NCBI GenBank assembly: GCA_033819885.1
Contig: JAQYUZ010000067.1
Location: forward strand, 1-55,317
DNA length: 55,317 nucleotides
DNA from: Microbotryomycetes sp. JL201
Taxonomy: Eukaryota; Basidiomycota; Microbotryomycetes
Direction of reading: 5' to 3'
How positions within the stretch are numbered: position 1 is the stretch's first letter; each line of letters starts with the position of its first letter. The notes beneath the pieces were generated by a model. It ran no database searches. It was not told the DNA's origin and worked only from the letters and a program-made list of their open reading frames with translations. Shown here one piece after another: positions 1-11,762 of the stretch. The position numbers were made by a program, and so were the translations under genes.

Positions 1-316
1 AATTTTTTTTATTTTTGGGTTTTACCAAAAACCATGTTTTTTTTAAAAAGGTTTTAAAAACCAAGGGTATTTAACGGGGCCCCCCCCCCCCCCCCCCCCC
101 CCTTCGCAAAGCAGCCTGCTCTTGCCGTGCACGATAACGGAGTCCGAGCTTGAGCTCGATACCAGTCAGCACCCTCTCATGAACTGCGGGGTCCGGCAAA
201 GCCTCGACAAAACATTTTGCGTAGCCATGCAAAGAGATCCCCAGGTTTTGCGTCTCCAGTAAGCCCTGCTTACAAGATCAATCAGCATAATGTTTGAAGC
301 ATATTATGACGTGCGA
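1..316. other. Contig end, low-complexity, no gene
   Basis: The first ~75 bases are runs of T, A and G of inflated length, followed by an uninterrupted run of more than 20 C from about position 80. This looks like the poor-quality end of an assembled contig, not a biological repeat. From about 103 to 316 the base composition is normal. It is probably the 3' flank of the minus-strand gene that ends at 317. I see no gene here. Confidence 0.6.
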
Positions 317-1851
317 TCAAAGCACTCGGAGGATTGGAATGCGACTGACTGCGCGAATTGCGGTGTTCAAACAGGAATGTATGGACTTGACAAGGTCTGT
401 TCGGCCAGCATCCACCAGTCCCTTGTCGGCGAACAGACCGAGCGTGATGCTCATCCACAAGATTTTTCGCCGTGAAACGTTCTCCGCTTTGTGATCTGCA
501 CGGAGGCCTTTCGAAAGCGCGTACGTGTTCCAGTAACGGAATAGTATGTCAATGAAACCAGGTCGCTTGATCTCGAGCCCATCCTCATCGTCAGACTTAT
601 GGAACACGTGAGTGTTGAAGTGAGGCTGGCGTCGGATTTCGCTGATCAGGATGTCCGTGGACCGATCGGAAGGCTCGAGGGCAGCGAGGGCGTCCAAGAA
701 ACAGGATTTGTAAGCCATTTCACGAGAAAAGATTCTCGGATCTTGATCAATGACCTGATATGGATTCCATGATAGTTAGTTCACGTTCATTGCGCCTTTC
801 ACTTGCGGTCTGACTAACCTCGATCAACATGTCCTCAACAGATCTCACCGTCGCGTGAAGCACTGGAAACGCGTCCAGTCGGAGAAGTTTCGCATAGACC
901 TTGCTGAGCCACACGGTTTGTGCAAACGCTTCCTTGGCCAGGTCGCCTGCGGCATCGTGCGCCGTCCAGCTTGAGTCTAGGACAGAGAACCAATCTTCGT
1001 ACAATTGAGAACGCTGTGAAGTGCCCGCCTCGCGGCGTTGCGGCTTGGACAAGCTCTTGACAGTTCGGCGATTGATCGTCGTTGACGTAATTTCAAGATT
1101 TGCTTCCAAATTCGCAGCGACCTTGTCATGGAAATGCATTGCCGGCAAGTGTCGGACGAAAGCCGATACGTATTTGTCCAGGTGTGCTGCAACATTGTTT
1201 GAGCGAACGAATGACTTGGCAGAGATCATCGGTCAGCATGAACCAGGTACAACCGTTGCCTGGGCCAGACTCACGCGGTGCAGCAAATTTTGGAAAAATG
1301 AGAAGGTCTCTGAGCGAACATGCGATGGCAATCCTAATACCGCGCAAGGCATGTGCTGCTGGATACTCAAGAGACTGGAGAATGCCCACCAGTTGTAGGT
1401 GACATTGTCGTTCGGAGTGGATGCTCCTTGCACGTGAAACCGACCAATGGCGAAAACTCCCGCGACTGAGTACTCAGGACCGCCAGCCTGCTTGGCCAGC
1501 GTCCCAAGCTCGACTTTTTGAAAATGATTGTTCAGACGTCTGCTCGCTTCTCGATCGTGCAGGCTCTCGAGCAAGCACTCTGCATATTCAATTTGATTCG
1601 CTGACCAGTGTGGATCGTTCTGAAGAATCTGAGACGGGCGTTCTCAGAGCTCGTCCTTCAAAACTCTGCGAGTCTCTCACCTGCTTGAGAATTCTTGGTG
1701 CCTCATCAAGCAGCTCTGCGGGCTCAATTTGCAGCGCGCACCCTTCAATTGCCGCGATCAGCCGGCACGTCTGAGCATGCCAATGTGACTTGGTTAATGA
1801 TAGGACCTGGGAGCTCATCATTTTCTTATGTTGTTCGCTTTTGAAGTTCAT
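317..1851 (-). CDS. Hypothetical protein, four exons, 452 aa
   Basis: I do not recognise this protein. Four exons join in frame: 1851-1681, 1628-1275, 1214-819 and 754-317. The introns of 52, 60 and 64 bp have GTGAGA, GTGAGT and GTTAGT donors and AG acceptors. Every exon length is a multiple of three and the sum is 1359 bp. The product looks soluble, with no signal peptide or membrane helix. The middle is rich in basic and polar residues around residue 215, and the C-terminal third has hydrophobic helices, including a stretch reading LWMSITLGLFADKGL. The ATG at 1851 is the first in frame. A stop lies upstream, but a further 5' exon at 1950-2290 cannot be excluded. It is transcribed away from the K+ channel gene. 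Confidence 0.6.
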
Positions 1852-2448
1852 GAGGATAGGGCCAGCCTTGGTCAGATCATGTGGCGCAGGCACGGCCGAG
1901 AATATTTCGAATGTCCGCGAGGAGCTGCGATGGCCACACTGGCGAGCCAACTAAGGTATTGCTCGCGGGTTCAGCATACAGGCGCACAAACGATTCACCG
2001 TGTCGCTCTGAACCATGTACAGCGCTGGACCACTGATACCACGCTGTACAGAATCGGAAACGCAGCCATTTGAAAGGCTCAAGACGGAATCCAGGTCGTT
2101 ATATCGACGCGGCCGATGTTGTATCCTCAGGAGATAAATGAGGACAGCCCAGTCATGGGTATTTCTGGAATTATGATGAAAGCAAGTCACGTGAATGCTG
2201 CGGTTGCCTTGTTTCGTCCCGACGCTGTCAACGCCGCGTGTAGTCCGAGTGATTCCAGCACATGTGTGCAGTAATATACGCGCCACGACACTCAGCAGCG
2301 ATCATTCTGCCGCAGTAGCGACGCGATCGAAGCGGAGCCGAGCTCGGTCGAGCGCCAGCAAAGGCGACAGACAGTGTTTCAGCGTAGAGAACGCGAGTCA
2401 GGCTTCGACCTGAGATTGTTGGATCACGTACAGGCACCTCCTTGCGCT
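1852..2448. other. Divergent intergenic region upstream of the TOK channel
   Basis: About 600 bp separate the divergent unknown gene and the K+ channel. Short open stretches on both strands (for example minus 1951-2286) have no recognisable motif. It probably holds both promoters and the 5' UTRs. No other feature is supported. Confidence 0.4.
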
Positions 2449-5400
2449 ATGCCGGACGATCTGTACGATGAAAAGGCAGTGAGCGCCGACAGCCACTCGA
2501 GTCCGCTCTCACAGTCGTCCGCAAAGGGCGAAGCAGACATGAAGCGTGTAGAATCACTCGATGACGGCAAGGACGACCGCGTGTACGCCCTCGATCACGC
2601 GCAGCAGCAGAAAGTCGACTCGGAGCCACAAGGCGAGCAACATGATGTCGCAGCACAGCAGGCGCCTGACCGAGATGACGAGGAGGAACACCATGACAAG
2701 GGCACACGCCACGGCACTCATCGCTACCTGCCAATCGTCAGCGGGCTGCTCGTTCCGTTCTCGGTCTTGCTTGATGTATGCTGCCCGAACGCTCACACTG
2801 CCTTACCACACGAGGCTGACATTGTCCCGGCGTCACCAGATTCCAGGACTGACCGAGAGGTGGTACCAGCGTACGGTAGGTTACAAGGTCGTCGAGACGA
2901 AACCCAATCCTCCGCGTGAGTGGCGATCGCGTTCGGGGACCAGTCGGCGAATTGACGGTACACTTCCAGTGCTCGACGTCGGACAGGCAGTGTCCATGTT
3001 CTTTGGCGTTGCTGCGAATGCGGCGCTAGTGATGCGCTTTCTTGAGAAACGGCCGTACCAGATGACCTGGGTGGCGATTGCCTCGCTCACGCTGCATGGT
3101 AAGAGCAAGCACAACAAGCGACATAAAAAATCTTATTCCTTTAGCATTACAGACATTCTCCAGCTCGTCATTGTCCTCACATTCGGCATCATTCACAGCG
3201 TCAACGACGGTTTCGTGAGTTCCATCAACCCGGGCCAGTCAGTCTGGATATTCAAGGCTTATAAGCGAGACTGCAGACATATGGAACCGCCTACTGGATG
3301 ACGGTTGCCTCGACAGCTGCGTCTCTGACCGTCAACGTCACGCTTGTGGTTGACCTCGTCCGGACTCCGGACTTTCGAAGCAAAGGTCAGCCACGTCTTC
3401 CAAGGCCCGAGAAGCACATCTCGCACTGACGCGACCGAGACACACAGGATCAGGCCTCACTGAGAAGCAGCGCTCGCTCGTGATTGCCGTCATGTCCCTT
3501 CTCGTTTACATCGGTCTCGGCTCGCTTTGCTACACGTTCTTGATCGACCCTCACCTCAGTTACATCGACAGCATGTATTTCACCATCACAACGATCGAGA
3601 CTGTCGGCTTTGGCGACATCACACCCAACACGCTGCAAGCTCGAATCGTTGCATTTTTTTACAACACGGTCGGCATCATCATGCTCGGTTTCACCGTCGC
3701 GATCGCCCGCGAGACTATTATTGAAACTTTCGAAGCGTCGTACCGTGCTCGGCGGGACGCGTTGGCAGTAAAGGCTCGAGAACGCAAGGAAGAGCGACGC
3801 AAACGGTTGCGAGAGCGCCACGAGCGGAGAGAGAAAGAATTACGCAGTCGGCTTATTGCCGAGGGCGTACAAGACGTCGACGCCGAAGTTGAAGCACTCA
3901 AACAAAGCGGAATGTTTGATAAGCATGCACTAGCTGAAGCGAATCGGAACGTCAAACAGCCGGAAGGGGATGCTTTACCGTCTCCCGTTGCGTGCAGCAA
4001 TGTCCAAGTCATGCAGGCCGCTAATCGAGTCGCTCAAGCTCGTCGAGAGCTCGATTTCTTCGAGGAACGTCGCGAGGGGCTTGGGCCTGTACGCTCGGCT
4101 TGGAGATGGCTTCTACGCAGCGTCGGCCTGCTCAAGACCTTTGATCCGCTCGATCGCGAAGCACGCAGGCTCGGAACAAGCCAGGAAGACGAACTTGAAG
4201 GCCGGCAGTTGACACGCACAGCGACCATGAGTTCGATCATGAGCGGGGCGTCGCACGAGGAGCAATTCAAGTCGTTCAAGAAGCAAATTCAAGCGGAGCA
4301 GGTGCATAACTTTTCGCATAGGTCGACTAAGTTTGCTGACTGATGTCGCATATTGGTCCAGAGGAAAGAGTTTCAGCTCAAGTTGACGATTGCATTGGCT
4401 TTGTTCTTTGTGTTTTGGCTCGTCGGTGCCGCCGTCTTCTCGGCAACGGAGAATTGGACCTACTTCGAGGCTTTATACTTCTGCTACATTTTCTTCTCAA
4501 GTGAGCCTGAGCTGTTTTCGCCGATTCTGGTTATGCTGACCGCTTTTCTGCAGCTATCGGGTAAGTAAAAGCTCAGCTTGGCGCACGAACGATACTTACA
4601 CGCCAACCTGATTAGCTACGGCGACTATTCTCCGAAGTCGGCGTGAGTTGAGCGGCGACTTGACTTCTTACCCATTGCTGACACTCCTAGCGCAGTGGCG
4701 GCCGCGCTTTTTTTATCGCATGGTCGCTCCTTTCCGTGTCTGTCATGACCTTGCTCTTGTCCGTTGTCACAGAAACCTGGTCCTCGCGATATCGATCGAC
4801 TATTGCCGACGGCAGCAACCGCAAGCTCTTGAAACGCGGCAAACAAGCGCGATCCCAAACTGCCGACGCTGCCATCGCCAAACTGCTCGCAACTGAAGGT
4901 TACAGCGCTCAAGCCGAAAGGATCAATGCTAAAGATTTGCCTGGCAAATTGATCGACGCGCTCAAAGGATTTCACGATCACGCGAGGTTCTTTATGCTCG
5001 GTCGAACTGGTGATCCACCTGAACGTTTCCGCAATCTCGTTGACGGCTTGTCCGAAGTCGAGAACGCTTTGAACTCGCTCGCGGACGAATCTGAAGCAGG
5101 GATACAAGGCGACACGAAACACTTTTTGTTCATGTTGTCGTACGAGCGACAATTTGATGTCTTGATGGACGCAGCGGAACAGGTCGGCAAGGTCTTTCAA
5201 GCGCACCAAGACGAATTGGAAAAGATGAGACGGCTGAACGCAGAACTGAAAGAAGCACTGAGCGAGCGTAGCGAGAGTCTGAAAAAGAAGGCCACGGACG
5301 GCGGTGGGGGTATTTTTGTGAAGCGACCGGCTGGCGGTTACGAAGACGAGCAGAACGAAGAGGAGCTCGAACAAGAGCTTGACGAGCCTGACACGGAGGA

Positions 5401-5719
5401 CAACGCAGAGTGTAGGCAAGGTTCTGCTCTCGATACATCTTCGGCCATGCTCGATCGACTGCACGACCGAGCGGCGGAGGATCAAGTGAGGCTGCGTCGA
5501 GCCGAGCCCGTTCTCCGGCCTCCCAATCAAACGGGCTCCAGTGTCGGGTCGTTCTCTCCAGCCTTGAGTGCCGTCGTCGACCAAGCGATGCAATCAAGAA
5601 CCCTTACGTTCGCCGATGCTCCAACGACTTTACCTAGAGACGAACCAGACACACCGCGATCTCGCAGACCTTCGCAGTTGTGGCAACGTGTTCGTGATGC
5701 CGCGAACTTTTCACATTGA
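2449..5719 (+). CDS. TOK1: TOK-type two-pore outward-rectifier K+ channel
   Basis: A plasma-membrane potassium channel of the fungal TOK family, with eight helices and two pore loops. Ten exons join exactly in frame: 2449-2775, 2840-2915, 2970-3098, 3153-3214, 3277-3385, 3448-4301, 4362-4500, 4554-4560, 4616-4642 and 4696-5719. They give 917 aa. Helix 1 ends with the family signature IPGLTERWY. The first filter is TVGFGD (near 3601) and the second is TIGYGD, assembled across the 7-nt exon 4554-4560. The last helix starts AFFIAWSLLSVSV. Between helices 6 and 7 is a linker of over 200 residues with a very basic, coiled-coil-like start (RKEERRKRLRERHERR). The C-terminal tail after helix 8 is about 300 aa, charged and acidic. 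The start ATG at 2449 is the first in frame. Family assignment is firm. Gating and regulation by the linker are inference. Confidence 0.93.
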
Positions 5720-5978
5720 ATGTTTTTATCTTTGAGAGTAGCGGGAACGATATTGTTGTTGTTTTTTTTTTTTTTTGGATGGTGATTGGAATTGCCAGCT
5801 GTATCCTGCTTCCCCTGGCAAGTCATCTTGACGCAGTGCGTTTGGCGCTCAGGCAATCCGGCAGCATATTGGAAATGATGCACTATTTGCAAGGGCAGAA
5901 GCCGATTTGCCAATCATCGATACCGCCAACAACTATATTAAACCGACCGAGTGGATATCGTGGGCTTCCGCCCACTTT

Positions 5979-8377
5979 CTAGCTTTCTCGTTGGGCATCA
6001 ACCGGCACTTGAGAGCGCCGCTGACCTTCTGGAGCACTGTCCGAAATCGGAGCCGACAAAATCGGAGCCGACAAGCTGAAGCGAAGACACTGTACAGCCT
6101 GTCTCTGATACAGAGCAGAGTCTGCACCCAAATGTTCTCGAGTGAAATCGAGCGCTTGCTCGAACCAACCAAGTCCTTCAAGGAGCATTTGTTTTGTCGC
6201 TGCGGCCGGTCGAAAAGGTTCTTCGATGAGAGATCGCATCGGTCCGGTTAAAAGTGATGTCGTCAACGCGTTCAACTTGTATGAAATCTCGGGATGACAG
6301 CAGCCAAAGATTTTGAACGACAAAAGCAATTCAGCCACTCTGCGTTTGAACACAGAGTTTTCCGGGTCGGATTGAGGTTCGGTGCTTAACGTAACACTTA
6401 AGTTGCTGATCTTTGACGCAGGCCAAGTCGGGGTATATACAAACCCGGGAAAGTCAAGAAACTCGCGGAAGAGCGCCGACACCTTGCCACCCACAAATTC
6501 GTCCTTGTGCTCTGTAGCCTGCATTCAGGGAGCTGATCCTCACGCGCATTCGGAAAGGCACTCACTGATGGCTTGCAGCAAATGTGGTTCGTCGTCCAAT
6601 ATTGTGTCGGCTCTGTTCAACATGTCGACGAGCCTCGCAACGTCAAGTTCCCACGTGCGGCCGCACGTCTGACACGTAAGCGTTCGTGTCTTGTCTTTGC
6701 AATAGTTTGAGCATCCCGCCCACAACTCGGAGACTGTCAAAAGCGTCAGATACCGGGCCGTTAAACTAAGCAAATGACTTGACTGACGAGGTGTAGAGGC
6801 AAACCCGTAGCACTTTCCATCTGGAGCTGCAATGCATTGAATCCGCTCCCTGACATCGACTTGACCAACATTTGTGTTTCGACACAGCTCACAATTGCAC
6901 TGTATGCCGTACCAATTCGAAAGGATCATCTGCCGCCTGAATTTCGGCCAGGCTGAATCGATCACTGAGATCGTGACTTCTTCTCCAGGTTTGAGACATC
7001 TGATTGTCCTGATTTGAAGCATCTCGTCGTTTGTGCCGGTGCGCGCTTTCGGGAAAACTATCACCGCAGATGGGGTGCACGAGTGGCGAAAGAGCGAGGC
7101 GATTGGAGAAACACAGTCGCCGATCGCATTGCCCGTCAGACTCGTGAGGCTTCGACGTTCCAGTACCACTGCCGGTCACTCTGAATCAGGCATACCGCTT
7201 CTGATTCGGACAGTCTGAGCAGGCTCACCTTTTTGACTACGAGCCACAGATAGAGTTCAGACTTGAATTCCCGTAGCAGCGTTTCCATGTCCAAGTAGAC
7301 TGTGAGGGCCGAAACTGCTTCATCAATCTGCTGTCCTAACCACCAGTGAACCTTTTCGGGGCCGTCCGGCAACGAGTCATAATGCCGTCGCATCTCTGTT
7401 CCGTTCTCGCCCCGCCAGAGCCACACGAGACGGGCAATGCCGCGCGTGACCGCGTCAGGTGAGTCACAAGGGATGACCTCGGCGTCGCGATATAGAAGCT
7501 GAAAATGTCGCTTCAACGCTTTGCACTCGTGCTTGTGCAAGGGCCAGTCCAGACTCTGGCACCTTGTACTACAGTACACGACGACCTTGCAGCTCGTGCA
7601 CTTTAGCATTTTGGGCTGATCATCCGGCAAGAGCAATCTTTCTGCTGCGGCTTTGGGCACTTTTCCATTTTTTTCCATCTCGAAATCTCCGAAAATGTTA
7701 ATCTTTTTCTGCCAATAAGCGTCTTCGGCATTGATGAAGCAGTGGCTACATCTGTCGTCGAGGTGCGCGTTACTGAGGACGCTGACGAGAGGCTGCGTAG
7801 TGAGCAAGACTCCAGGCTCGATGCGAGTTGTCGCAGCAACGCCAAAGTCTTCGGCAGCAGATCCGGGAACCGAGATGTTCCGGGGTAAAGAGCTGGCTGG
7901 GATAATCTTGAGGCTGGATGGCAAGTCTTGATGTGCGGCAGATGCTTTGCGAGTGGCATCAGCCGACGATGATGCCTCTGGCTTGGCATCAAGGTCAGGA
8001 GCTGGAACCGGGCAAGGGTCTTTGATACAATTGCCTGCAGCTTCCAATAGTTGCTCTTCGGCGAGATTGAGCTCGTCCACCGCCGCCGTCGTTTGGTCGA
8101 GGTGCTCAGGCCCGTGCGAATCAATTGCTGCCAAAGCGCTCGTGCCTGGCGACCGCGCGTTAGATGGTTGACTTTCGGTAGTTTCGGGCGTATCATTGTC
8201 GCCAGAAGCGATGCGCTGGTCCATTGACGGCGGCCCGTGCACCGCGTCTCGACGCGCGTCCTCCGACGGCTTTTCGTTGCGCTGCAGCCGCTCAAGCATC
8301 CATCGGTGAGCTCGTTCGTTTGCTGTCTCGTGTCGAGGTGCCGCATGCCATGGCGCCTTGTGGTTCCGGCTTGACAT
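5979..8377 (-). CDS. SET/MYND (SMYD-type) protein, copy 1
   Basis: A probable lysine methyltransferase of the SMYD class, in which a MYND zinc finger interrupts the SET domain. The N-terminal ~190 residues are low-complexity. The split SET begins near the segment VAATTRIEPG. The MYND finger is clear: CTSCKVVVYCSTRC, then HKHEC. The SET core follows, with the cofactor/substrate signature RHSC, the segment GEEVTIS, and the cysteine-rich post-SET CNCELC. The C-terminal third is a helical TPR-like tail. Exons are about 8377-7229, then to 6566, then 6511-5979, with a clean GT-AG intron at 6512-6565. The exact first junction is unresolved. The strong GTGAGC donor at 7228 leaves the wrong phase, while other donors nearby (a GTCCGA or a GC site) keep the frame. 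RHSC replaces the usual NHSC, so activity should be tested, not assumed. The start MSSRNH is the first good ATG. Confidence 0.8.
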
Positions 8378-8791
8378 GGTCGGAGACAGGACACAAAAAT
8401 GGCGTTCCTGTATAGCGACAGGACCCTTTTTCGTGTTGGACACAGAGAGACTCGGACATGCACGTCGTCCCTTGGAAACACTTTCTGTGACAACAAGTGG
8501 GTCCAGCGCTTGAAAATCATCAAGCCTGCGCCAGCACAACGAATTTGTTGGTCAACCTCTAGGTTTTTGACTTGACAGATAACCCAAGGCATGGTTTGTC
8601 TACAGCCTCGCACTGTCTCAGTATAAGATGATGTGCGAGCCCACAGTCAAAATCGGCGTCTGCTCTGGATCCTAGGTTCGGCAAGTCTTTCGCCAGAGCA
8701 AGCCACGATCTTGAATTCAAGGAACTACATATGAAGCGAAGGCACAACCAGACCATGCTCAAGCGCCAACCGGTCAGCTTTTCCAAAAGGA
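8378..8791. other. Spacer between the two SMYD genes
   Basis: About 410 bp lie between the ATG of SMYD copy 1 and the stop of SMYD copy 2, both on the minus strand. The spacer must hold the promoter of copy 1 and the 3' UTR of copy 2. I see no coding signal and no third SMYD fragment in it. Confidence 0.4.
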
Positions 8792-10970
8792 TCAACGATA
8801 GGCACCGTGACCCCAAAATCCAGCCTTGATAGTCTCCTTCAGCAACATCGCAATCACGCAAAACTTCTTGACTTGAACAATCTCAATCGGGTACACTGCC
8901 GAATCCTTCCCGAACCCAATCTCGCACTCTTTCAGTACTTCGCGAGCAGCATCGAACCCGGCCCCGATGATTGTGTTTGCCTCGGCGGCAGTGCCACCAG
9001 CGCCATAGACCATCAGGTGCGCCTCGTAAGCGATATCAGAGAGATTACGAGCGGCCGTGTACGCCCTCATGGGGTCGCCAGTTAGCAGGAACGTCGGCAA
9101 AGGGTTGTGGTGCTTCTTGAGGATCGCGCGATGCTCTGGGTCTCTTGGATCCAAGTTGTTCTCGAGAGAGTGCAGAGACACGGGTAAGGGTATGTAGCTG
9201 GGCCCAGAACGCACTTTTGATCGTTCAGTTGGTCGAGGACGTCGAGCTTGATCATGAGCTCATCGACTAGTCATATCGCATTGCCGTCTGGTCATGCAAA
9301 CGATCATCACCCACCGTCAATCGTCTCGAGACACGTCCGGCCGAACTAAAGCACTCACATCCGTCCTCGCGCGGCTTCGAGTCCTCTTCGTCCCGAGCTT
9401 CGAGGCGATCTAGAAGCTTGACGACCTTTTGAACATTGACGATGAACCATTCGTAGTGAGACGTCCGACAGCTGAGCTGCATCCTGTACTGCTCGCTGTG
9501 GTGCTTTTTCCCGGCCCAAATTTTTGACACTGAGAGGAGGATTGCTCGGGATCAGCTACTGACCCGCTACCCAAACACTTCTACCGACCCGACCTACGTG
9601 GAACATTCGCATGGCCAGCGCAACCTTTCTTGATGCACATGATGCGCTCTCGTATGTCAACATCTCGATCTGGTTTCGGGTTGACACACAGCGGACAATC
9701 GCAGTCCAGATCGTATTGATGTTTGAGATGCTGACGTCGTGCCCAAGTCGGCATACCAGTGTCGGCGTAGGATATCGTCACTTCGTCACCTGCCTTGATT
9801 TCGCGAATGGCCCTGACTTGCACCGAGTTGCTGAACTTGCCGTCGCCGGTAGGTGTGAAGGGGAAGACAAGAACGGCGTTGGGCTCGCAGGAATGGTTGA
9901 TCAATGCGACGACCGGTGACTGGAAGGTGCCGATGAAGTCGCCTATTGACCGAAAACAAAGTGAGTGACCTGGTGTTTCTCGACGGCTATTCTGACTTGC
10001 CAGCAATGCTCAAAGTGGGCTGAGAGTTGGTAAACCACTGGAAGCAGTGGGTCAGCTGGTTGCAAATGAGCCTGTGTCGTTTAACCAAGCGAAGCAGCCC
10101 ACCTTTGAAGCGAGTTTGACAAGTTCGCGCTTCGGGTCGGAAAACATCTCGTGCAGCGTCTGCGAGCCCACAAATTGCATCAACCGAGATGCAAGATTTG
10201 AGAATGTCGTCTTGTGCTCTTCATTGAGTGACTTGATGTCGCTGACGTGCATCGCTTCGACTTCTTGCCAATCCGCCACCGGGAAGCGTCTTGATCCACA
10301 GGAGACGAGCGATACCTCGAACGAGCTTAGAAGGAGCATCTTGATGGGTGACTAAGCTCGACGGTACGCGTAAGCGCCTTAAATGCCTCTGAATAGGTTG
10401 CATTCGTGTTTGTGGACGGGCCAGTCTGCGCGCTGACAAACTTCGCCGCAGTAGGCGACAATTTTGCATGCGCCACACTTGCAAAGTCTTGTCGGGCTTT
10501 TTTTCGGCAGATTTGTGCGCAGATGGTCGACCGCCGACACTGGCAAAACGCCCCCGTTCTCTGTTTCGAGCGCTCTGACCTCATCCACTTTTTCCTGCCA
10601 ATCGAGGTCTAGCCCGGACAAGAAGCAGCTGTTGCACCTGAAAGATGACATAGATCTTCGTCAGTTCCGCTCTTGAGATACCAGACAAAATTGAGATCCC
10701 GGGGTAGGCAAGAGTCAAGCTACACGTATCTAGCCAGTCGACAGCGATGCCGCTTGTCATTTGTCCACAAAATGAGACGCTTAAATCAAGATTCTTGGCT
10801 CCGCACCTGTCATTGAGCCACGTCTCTTCGATGACATTGACGATTGGCTTGGCGTTGAAGATTGGACCGATCTTGATGTCTTGGGTTGTAAAAAGTCCGC
10901 GACCACGGCTTTGACCCGTCGAAGTGAAATACGGTGCAATTTTGAGGGTCGGAGGCAAGTCTTTGTACAT
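8792..10970 (-). CDS. SET/MYND (SMYD-type) protein, copy 2
   Basis: A tandem paralogue of the neighbouring SMYD gene with the same domain order. The MYND finger (CGACKIVAYCGEVC, HKHEC) is followed by a shared segment RGIARLLW (copy 1 has RGIARLVW). The SET core has the canonical NHSC, then GDEVTISYADTG and the post-SET CDCPLC. A C-terminal helical region ends at 8792. The first intron, about 160 bp, falls between WLNDRC and NSCFLSG. Just after HKHEC, a 47-bp GC-AG intron (about 10338-10384) restores the frame. Around 10270-10300 I could not join RGIARLLWIK to the following SMYD-like segment EAMHVSDIKSLNEEHK without a one-base problem, so this copy may be decaying or locally misread. The N-terminus is uncertain. 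ATG 10970 lies just before the SET start, but open frame continues upstream to about 11190. Confidence 0.65.
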
Positions 10971-11762
10971 GCCGCTCCAGTCGGGGTTGAGCGGTACCGG
11001 TGGCGGTGCCGAGCCGAGGAGTTTGCCGTCTTGAGGGCTCGTATTGACATCAAGAGATTCAAATTGAGCCGTAAATATCTTGGCTCCGCCTTGTTGTTGC
11101 TCCTCATTGGCAATATGTACTTGAGAGGCCGTCGTCTCGCCGTCTCTGTCCACGGGAGCCACGATGGCGTCAGCAAAGTCTTGAAAGCTTTGTAATAGGC
11201 TTCTACTGCCCTCCTGGCCCTGGCAAAACCGGCCTACCTGCTCTGCTCTGCGAGGTTTGCATCTTCGCGAGGCCCGTGCGCGGCCTCGTCCAGCGTTGGC
11301 GCTGCTGAGGCCACAGTGTGGCTGCAAATAGTGCTATGAGGCTTTTGGCCTGTACTAGTACCCCCCTCAGCCCTCTGCTAGCGGTACTCGGTGGTTGAGC
11401 AGGACTGAAACGGTGGCACGGGCCTCTCCCAGTTTGGTCGAGACGGCCGTGGTCGGTGTAGGTGAATGGATCAAGTATCACCAAGCGACGTTAGCAATCT
11501 TTTCTACGAATCTCGAACATGGTTCGATGAAGGATTATTTCAGTCACTTTCATATGAATTCGCAATTGGCTTGTTTCAAGCCTTTCACACATCCCCCTGT
11601 CGATCGTGAGGCGGAGCATGAAAAGTGGTATCGAATACTATGTCCAGAAGTATTCTCTGGAGACGAGTCTTGAAATTAGGTGTTTGCTGTGACAAAGCTC
11701 GTCGGCCCCCCCACTTCGGGTGACTTTCGCGCGTCACACTTCTACCTTTTTGCCTTCCAACC
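10971..11762. other. Divergent region between SMYD copy 2 and SFGH
   Basis: The right part, about 11330-11762, is the upstream region of the S-formylglutathione hydrolase gene. The left part, 10971-11190, stays open in the minus-strand SMYD frame and may be its true N-terminal coding sequence, although I see no upstream ATG. No other gene is supported. Confidence 0.4.
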
